Assembly (NCBI GenBank): GCA_004357435.1
Contig: SMVS01000024.1
Span: 1 to 9,669, forward strand
Length of the DNA: 9,669 bases
Direction: 5' to 3'
From: Nitrospina sp.
GTDB taxonomy: Bacteria; Nitrospinota; Nitrospinia; Nitrospinales; Nitrospinaceae
Of the stretch, positions 7,534 through 9,669 are shown one piece after another. The position numbers and the translations under genes are program-made. The notes under the pieces were generated by a model. The model was not told the origin of the DNA and made no database searches. It saw only the letters and a list, made by a program, of their open reading frames with translations. Each line of letters starts with the position of its first letter. Positions within the stretch are counted from its first letter, which is position 1.

Positions 7534-8010
7534 ATGGCACGGTTTGAGATGAAACGACTGGGTAAACTTGTTTTTCTCCTGACCGGTATTTTGCTCCTGG
7601 TGTGGGCAATGCAAAAAGTAGACTTGGACTCTGTAACCGCTCTGTTGCTCCAAATGGGTTGGGGATTTACGGGAGTGCTCCTGGCTTACGGAGGGGTGGC
7701 CTGGTTGGATGCGATTTCCTGGAAGTTCGCCTTCAAACCGGATGAAGCGCCCACCATTAAAACCTGGGAGCTGTGGCGCATCCGAACCATCGGTGAGGCC
7801 TTCAACGCCATCACCCCTTTGGGCACGATGGGCGGCGAACCGGTCAAAGCGCAACTATTGAAAGAGCGTCATCAACTGAGTTTCAAACAGGGCCTGGCCT
7901 CCCAGGTGGTGGCCCGCACCGCCCTGCTGGTCGCGTTGATTGTCTTTCTGCTTCCAGGCACCGGCCTGTTGTTCAACTCTCCCATGGCCCCGGCGATTTC
8001 AAACAGGTGA
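7534..8010 (+). CDS. Flippase-like (LPG synthase TM / UPF0104) membrane protein, N-terminal part before a frame break
   Basis: These 158 residues form the first half of a polytopic inner-membrane protein of the lysylphosphatidylglycerol-synthase transmembrane (UPF0104, flippase-like) family. Hydrophobic segments lie at about 9-27, 38-58 and 121-142. The family's glycine-rich motif is seen as PLGTMGGEPVKAQLL (95-109), followed by ARTALLVAL. Members move or help move lipids across membranes; some, such as HpnL, belong to hopanoid pathways, but no such genes lie nearby. The frame ends at TGA 8008-8010 after residues that no longer resemble the family. Adding one base to the CCCC run at 7988-7991 joins it to the next frame, giving about 335 residues, the usual family length. 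ATG 7549 (MKRLGK) is an equally good start; neither has a clear ribosome-binding site. It lies 74 bases after nuoD and may be read from the same transcript. Confidence 0.75.
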   Translation: MARFEMKRLGKLVFLLTGILLLVWAMQKVDLDSVTALLLQMGWGFTGVLLAYGGVAWLDAISWKFAFKPDEAPTIKTWELWRIRTIGEAFNAITPLGTMGGEPVKAQLLKERHQLSFKQGLASQVVARTALLVALIVFLLPGTGLLFNSPMAPAISNR

Positions 8011-8540
8011 GCCTGGTTGGGTTGATCACTTTTTCCACTTTGATATTTTTATTTCTGCTTTTTCAAATCAATGGCGGCCTTGGGAAAATAACCTCCTGGT
8101 TTTCGGTCAAATTTCCTGGCGCCGCCCTGCAGGGATTTTTATCGCACACCGGGGCGCTCGACCAGATGATGTCCCATTACTATAAAAAACACCCGTTTCG
8201 TTTTTTAAAATCCACGAGTTTCGGATTGCTGGGTTGGGCGGCGGGTTTGCTGGAACTTTATTTGACCCTGTATTTTCTGGGACACTGGGTGGGCATTCCG
8301 GAATTATGGATCATTGAGGCCCTCACGCAATTGGTGCGGGTGGGGAGTTTTTTCATCCCACTCAGTCTGGGCGCGCAGGAAGGCGGCCTGGTTCTGATAT
8401 TCGTTGCTTTGGGACTGGGAGGCGATTTGGGATTGGCGGTGGCTTTTGTGCGACGCCTGCGTGAATTTATCTGGATCGGATTGGGACTGGTGCTGGGCTG
8501 GGCAATGGCCTTCAAACCCTCGGCGGCGCAGGCTGAGTAG
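8007..8540 (+). CDS. Flippase-like (LPG synthase TM / UPF0104) membrane protein, C-terminal part after the frame break
   Basis: This frame carries the second half of the same protein, 177 residues if begun at GTG 8007. Hydrophobic segments lie at about 2-20, 71-91, 99-120, 125-147 and 153-169. The family's second motif is clear: GSFFIPLSLGAQEGG (113-127), then the arginine pair in AFVRRLREF. The 'QEGG' form recalls HpnL-type members, but this is only a resemblance. GTG overlaps the TGA of the upstream frame as GTGA, an arrangement typical of translationally coupled genes, so a genuine two-piece protein cannot be excluded. Reading upstream in this frame gives GDFKQ before the GTG, which fits a continuous protein and favours a one-base deletion or sequencing error over two genes. 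It is followed, convergently, by the tatA-type gene. Confidence 0.75.
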   Translation: MSLVGLITFSTLIFLFLLFQINGGLGKITSWFSVKFPGAALQGFLSHTGALDQMMSHYYKKHPFRFLKSTSFGLLGWAAGLLELYLTLYFLGHWVGIPELWIIEALTQLVRVGSFFIPLSLGAQEGGLVLIFVALGLGGDLGLAVAFVRRLREFIWIGLGLVLGWAMAFKPSAAQAE

Positions 8541-8568
8541 ATGGCAAATTTATGAACCGGAACCTTTG

Positions 8569-8586
8569 AAACTCGAGCCAGTTTTT
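8569..8586. terminator. Weak hairpin between convergent genes
   Basis: AAACT (8569-8573) pairs with AGTTT (8580-8584) around a 6-base loop, followed on the + strand by two further T. It sits in the 44-base gap between the flippase-like gene (+) and the tatA-type gene (-) and overlaps the latter's stop codon. The stem is only 5 bp and AT-rich, so it is a candidate only. Confidence 0.22.
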
Positions 8587-9163
8587 ACAGCACGTCGCGC
8601 CGGACCCCGCGGTCCATCTTCCTGCCCCATGGGTTGCGCTTCACCGATTCGGTGAACACGTCATTCTGCTGGACCAGGCCATCGTGCGGCGTTTTGATGG
8701 TGCCGATCCGTTTGGATTTGAGCTCATTGATGGCATCTTCAATCATTTTCTCTTCTTCCGATTTCGCCGCCTTTTTAACGGATTTTCCTTTGGCAGGTGG
8801 GGCCTTGGCTGGCGCCGGGGCCGGCTTCTTTGCCTGGGCTTTTACCGGGTTGGGGGAAGCTGGAGGCGGAGCCGTCTGCTCGGTTTTTGCGATCCCGGGA
8901 TCAGCCGGCGCCGCGGATTCCTGTGCCGCAGGTTCCTGTCCCGCAGGTTCCTGTCCCGCATCGGTGGACTCGGTACCGGCCTCAACCTCTGCCACCGGTT
9001 CGGCCTCTTCCGACGACACCTCTTCCGCTTCTTTCATGGACGTCTTGAAGTTCTTGATACTCCGTCCAAAAGCACTGCCTATTTCTGGTAGTTTTCCAGC
9101 TCCGAATATGATCATGATGATCACCAGAATGATCATCAATTCAGGGAAACCTATTCCCATCAT
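8585..9163 (-). CDS. tatA: Sec-independent protein translocase TatA/TatE-family protein with long Ala/Pro-rich tail
   Basis: The 192-residue protein begins with a typical TatA head: MGIGFPELMIILVI, one membrane helix at about 4-20, the FGAGKLPEIG hinge (20-29) and an amphipathic helix to about residue 46. TatA subunits assemble with TatC to pass folded twin-arginine proteins across the inner membrane. TatA is usually 60-100 residues. Here a low-complexity region follows: acidic to about 66, then QEP repeats (71-83), then Ala/Pro/Lys-rich to about 135. It ends in a basic and acidic segment without recognisable domain (136-192). TatB is the alternative given the length, but the FG-x-x-KLPE hinge and the helix fit TatA better. 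The ATG at 9163 is preceded by AGGAG with a 9-base spacer, and an extended -10 promoter lies upstream. No tatC is in the window. Confidence 0.88.
   Translation of the reverse strand: MMGIGFPELMIILVIIMIIFGAGKLPEIGSAFGRSIKNFKTSMKEAEEVSSEEAEPVAEVEAGTESTDAGQEPAGQEPAAQESAAPADPGIAKTEQTAPPPASPNPVKAQAKKPAPAPAKAPPAKGKSVKKAAKSEEEKMIEDAINELKSKRIGTIKTPHDGLVQQNDVFTESVKRNPWGRKMDRGVRRDVL
8916..8960. repeat. Three tandem 15-bp units inside the tatA tail
   Basis: Units at 8931-8945 and 8946-8960 are identical (GGTTCCTGTCCCGCA), and 8916-8930 differs at two bases. On the minus strand they encode AGQEP, AGQEP and the degenerate AAQES in frame. The 15-bp period keeps the reading frame, so copy number can change without breaking the gene. 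Confidence 0.85.
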
Positions 9164-9222
9164 AATTGAAATCTCCTGTGCTAAATTTAGCCCGGCAGGT
9201 CACCAGGGAAATAATAACGCAA

Positions 9223-9231
9223 ATTATAGCA
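9223..9231 (-). promoter_or_regulatory. Extended -10 promoter for the tatA-type gene
   Basis: Read on the minus strand, TGCTATAAT (9231 to 9223) is a perfect -10 hexamer TATAAT with the TGn extension. No good -35 is found 16-18 bases upstream, which is usual for extended -10 promoters. Transcription would start near 9216, giving a leader of about 50 bases that includes the AGGAG ribosome-binding site at 9173-9177. Confidence 0.6.
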
Positions 9232-9284
9232 TATTTCAGGAGGAAAGGCCGGACGGTTGGACCCTCTGTCCACCCAACGGCCGC

Positions 9285-9312
9285 AAAAAACCCCATGCCA
9301 CATCAAAGGGTT
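9285..9312 (-). terminator. Possible intrinsic terminator after the small TPR gene
   Basis: On the minus strand, AACCC (9312-9308) pairs with GGGTT (9293-9289), with a small ATG/CAT inner stem. The T-run at 9290-9285 follows directly. The main stem is only 5 bp, so strength is doubtful. It lies 58 bases after the stop of the 9370-9651 gene and upstream of the tatA promoter, the expected place to separate the two. A GC-rich inverted repeat (about 9320-9345) lies just before it on the same strand. Confidence 0.35.
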
Positions 9313-9369
9313 GCTCATGCCTCCCCGGAGAGGAGCCCGGAGGTTCCCCGCCGCGCTAAAGAACTGGAT

Positions 9370-9651
9370 TCATCCCCCAATATGGCCGTTCAAAATAGCC
9401 GATCCGGTGATGGCTTTGTTGCCATGGGCGTTTTTCTTGGCGGCCTTGAAATGCATGGTCGCTTCGCCATGTCTTCCCAACTTGTCCAGGCAAATCGCTT
9501 CATTGAAATGGGTTTCCCCGATACTGGAATCGGCTTTGGAGGCCGCCTGAAAATGCTTCAATGCCACATCGTAGTGACCCTGATTCCAATGATCTATACC
9601 CTCTTGGTTGTGCTTGACCGCGCCAGGGTTCGATCCTTCAGGCACGGACAT
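9370..9651 (-). CDS. Small protein with two TPR units (5' end may lie outside the window)
   Basis: From ATG 9651 this is a 93-residue protein with two adjacent 34-residue TPR units at about 11-44 and 45-78, recognised by the W/Y-G-H-Y-x-x-A and A-x-x-LGRHGEA-x-x-HFKAA patterns. There is no signal peptide or membrane segment from this start, so it would be a small cytoplasmic helical adaptor. Function is unknown. AAGGA lies only 3 bases before the ATG, too close to be ideal, with GGGGA further up. The frame stays open to the window edge (six more codons), so a longer N-terminus, even a secretion signal, is possible. It lies upstream of the tatA-type gene in the same direction but is separated by 206 bases with a likely promoter and a possible terminator. 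Confidence 0.72.
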   Translation of the reverse strand: MSVPEGSNPGAVKHNQEGIDHWNQGHYDVALKHFQAASKADSSIGETHFNEAICLDKLGRHGEATMHFKAAKKNAHGNKAITGSAILNGHIGG

Positions 9652-9669
9652 GGGTCCTTCCCCTGCAAA

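Noticed and set aside
7534..8540. Two independent small membrane-protein genes
   Set aside because: Both parts match successive regions of one family, and one added base restores the full length. The GTGA overlap keeps the two-gene option open but less likely.
8634..9359. Plus-strand open frame of 241 codons across the tatA-type gene
   Set aside because: The minus strand has a clear TatA head, ribosome-binding site and promoter. The plus-strand translation is low-complexity Ser/Ala/Gly without motifs.
1..9669. CRISPR array, tRNA or rRNA gene, insertion sequence or integration site
   Set aside because: No spaced direct repeats, cloverleaf-like sequence, rRNA motif, transposase or terminal inverted repeats were seen. 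The only tandem repeat is the 15-bp unit in the tatA tail.

Overview
This 9.7 kb window comes from a Gram-negative, respiring bacterium with moderately GC-rich coding DNA. It has a secreted TPR protein, a TatA-type translocase component, an MltG-type murein enzyme and complex I subunits. Gene content and style recall Nitrospinota, Nitrospirota or deltaproteobacterial lineages, but this is an impression; no marker gene in the window fixes the taxonomy.

Layout. Positions 3-152 (+) are the last 49 codons of an MltG-like endolytic transglycosylase. A very AT-rich gap follows. Positions 366-2609 (+) encode an exported protein that is almost nothing but 20 tandem TPR units. A 375-base non-coding stretch then holds two small hairpins and a good sigma70-type promoter. 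That promoter leads into nuoE (about 3021-3560), nuoG (3588-6221) and nuoD (6269-7459), all on the + strand. Positions 7534-8540 (+) carry a flippase-like (LPG synthase TM / UPF0104) membrane protein split into two frames. On the minus strand are a tatA-family gene with a long Ala/Pro-rich tail (8585-9163) and a small two-TPR protein (9370-9651) that may continue beyond the window edge.

The centre of interest is the complex I fragment. NuoE and NuoG belong to the electron-input module and NuoD to the quinone module, yet nuoF (the NADH/FMN subunit) is absent between nuoE and nuoG. No other complex I gene follows nuoD. The NuoG-like protein carries cysteines for a full two-cluster ferredoxin domain, as in formate dehydrogenase and hydrogenase relatives. 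It lacks the catalytic Cys/Sec-His of formate dehydrogenases. The most likely reading is a complex I locus broken up on the chromosome, possibly with a non-standard electron input; the input is inference. The other genes look like ordinary envelope and housekeeping functions with no visible link to the respiratory genes.
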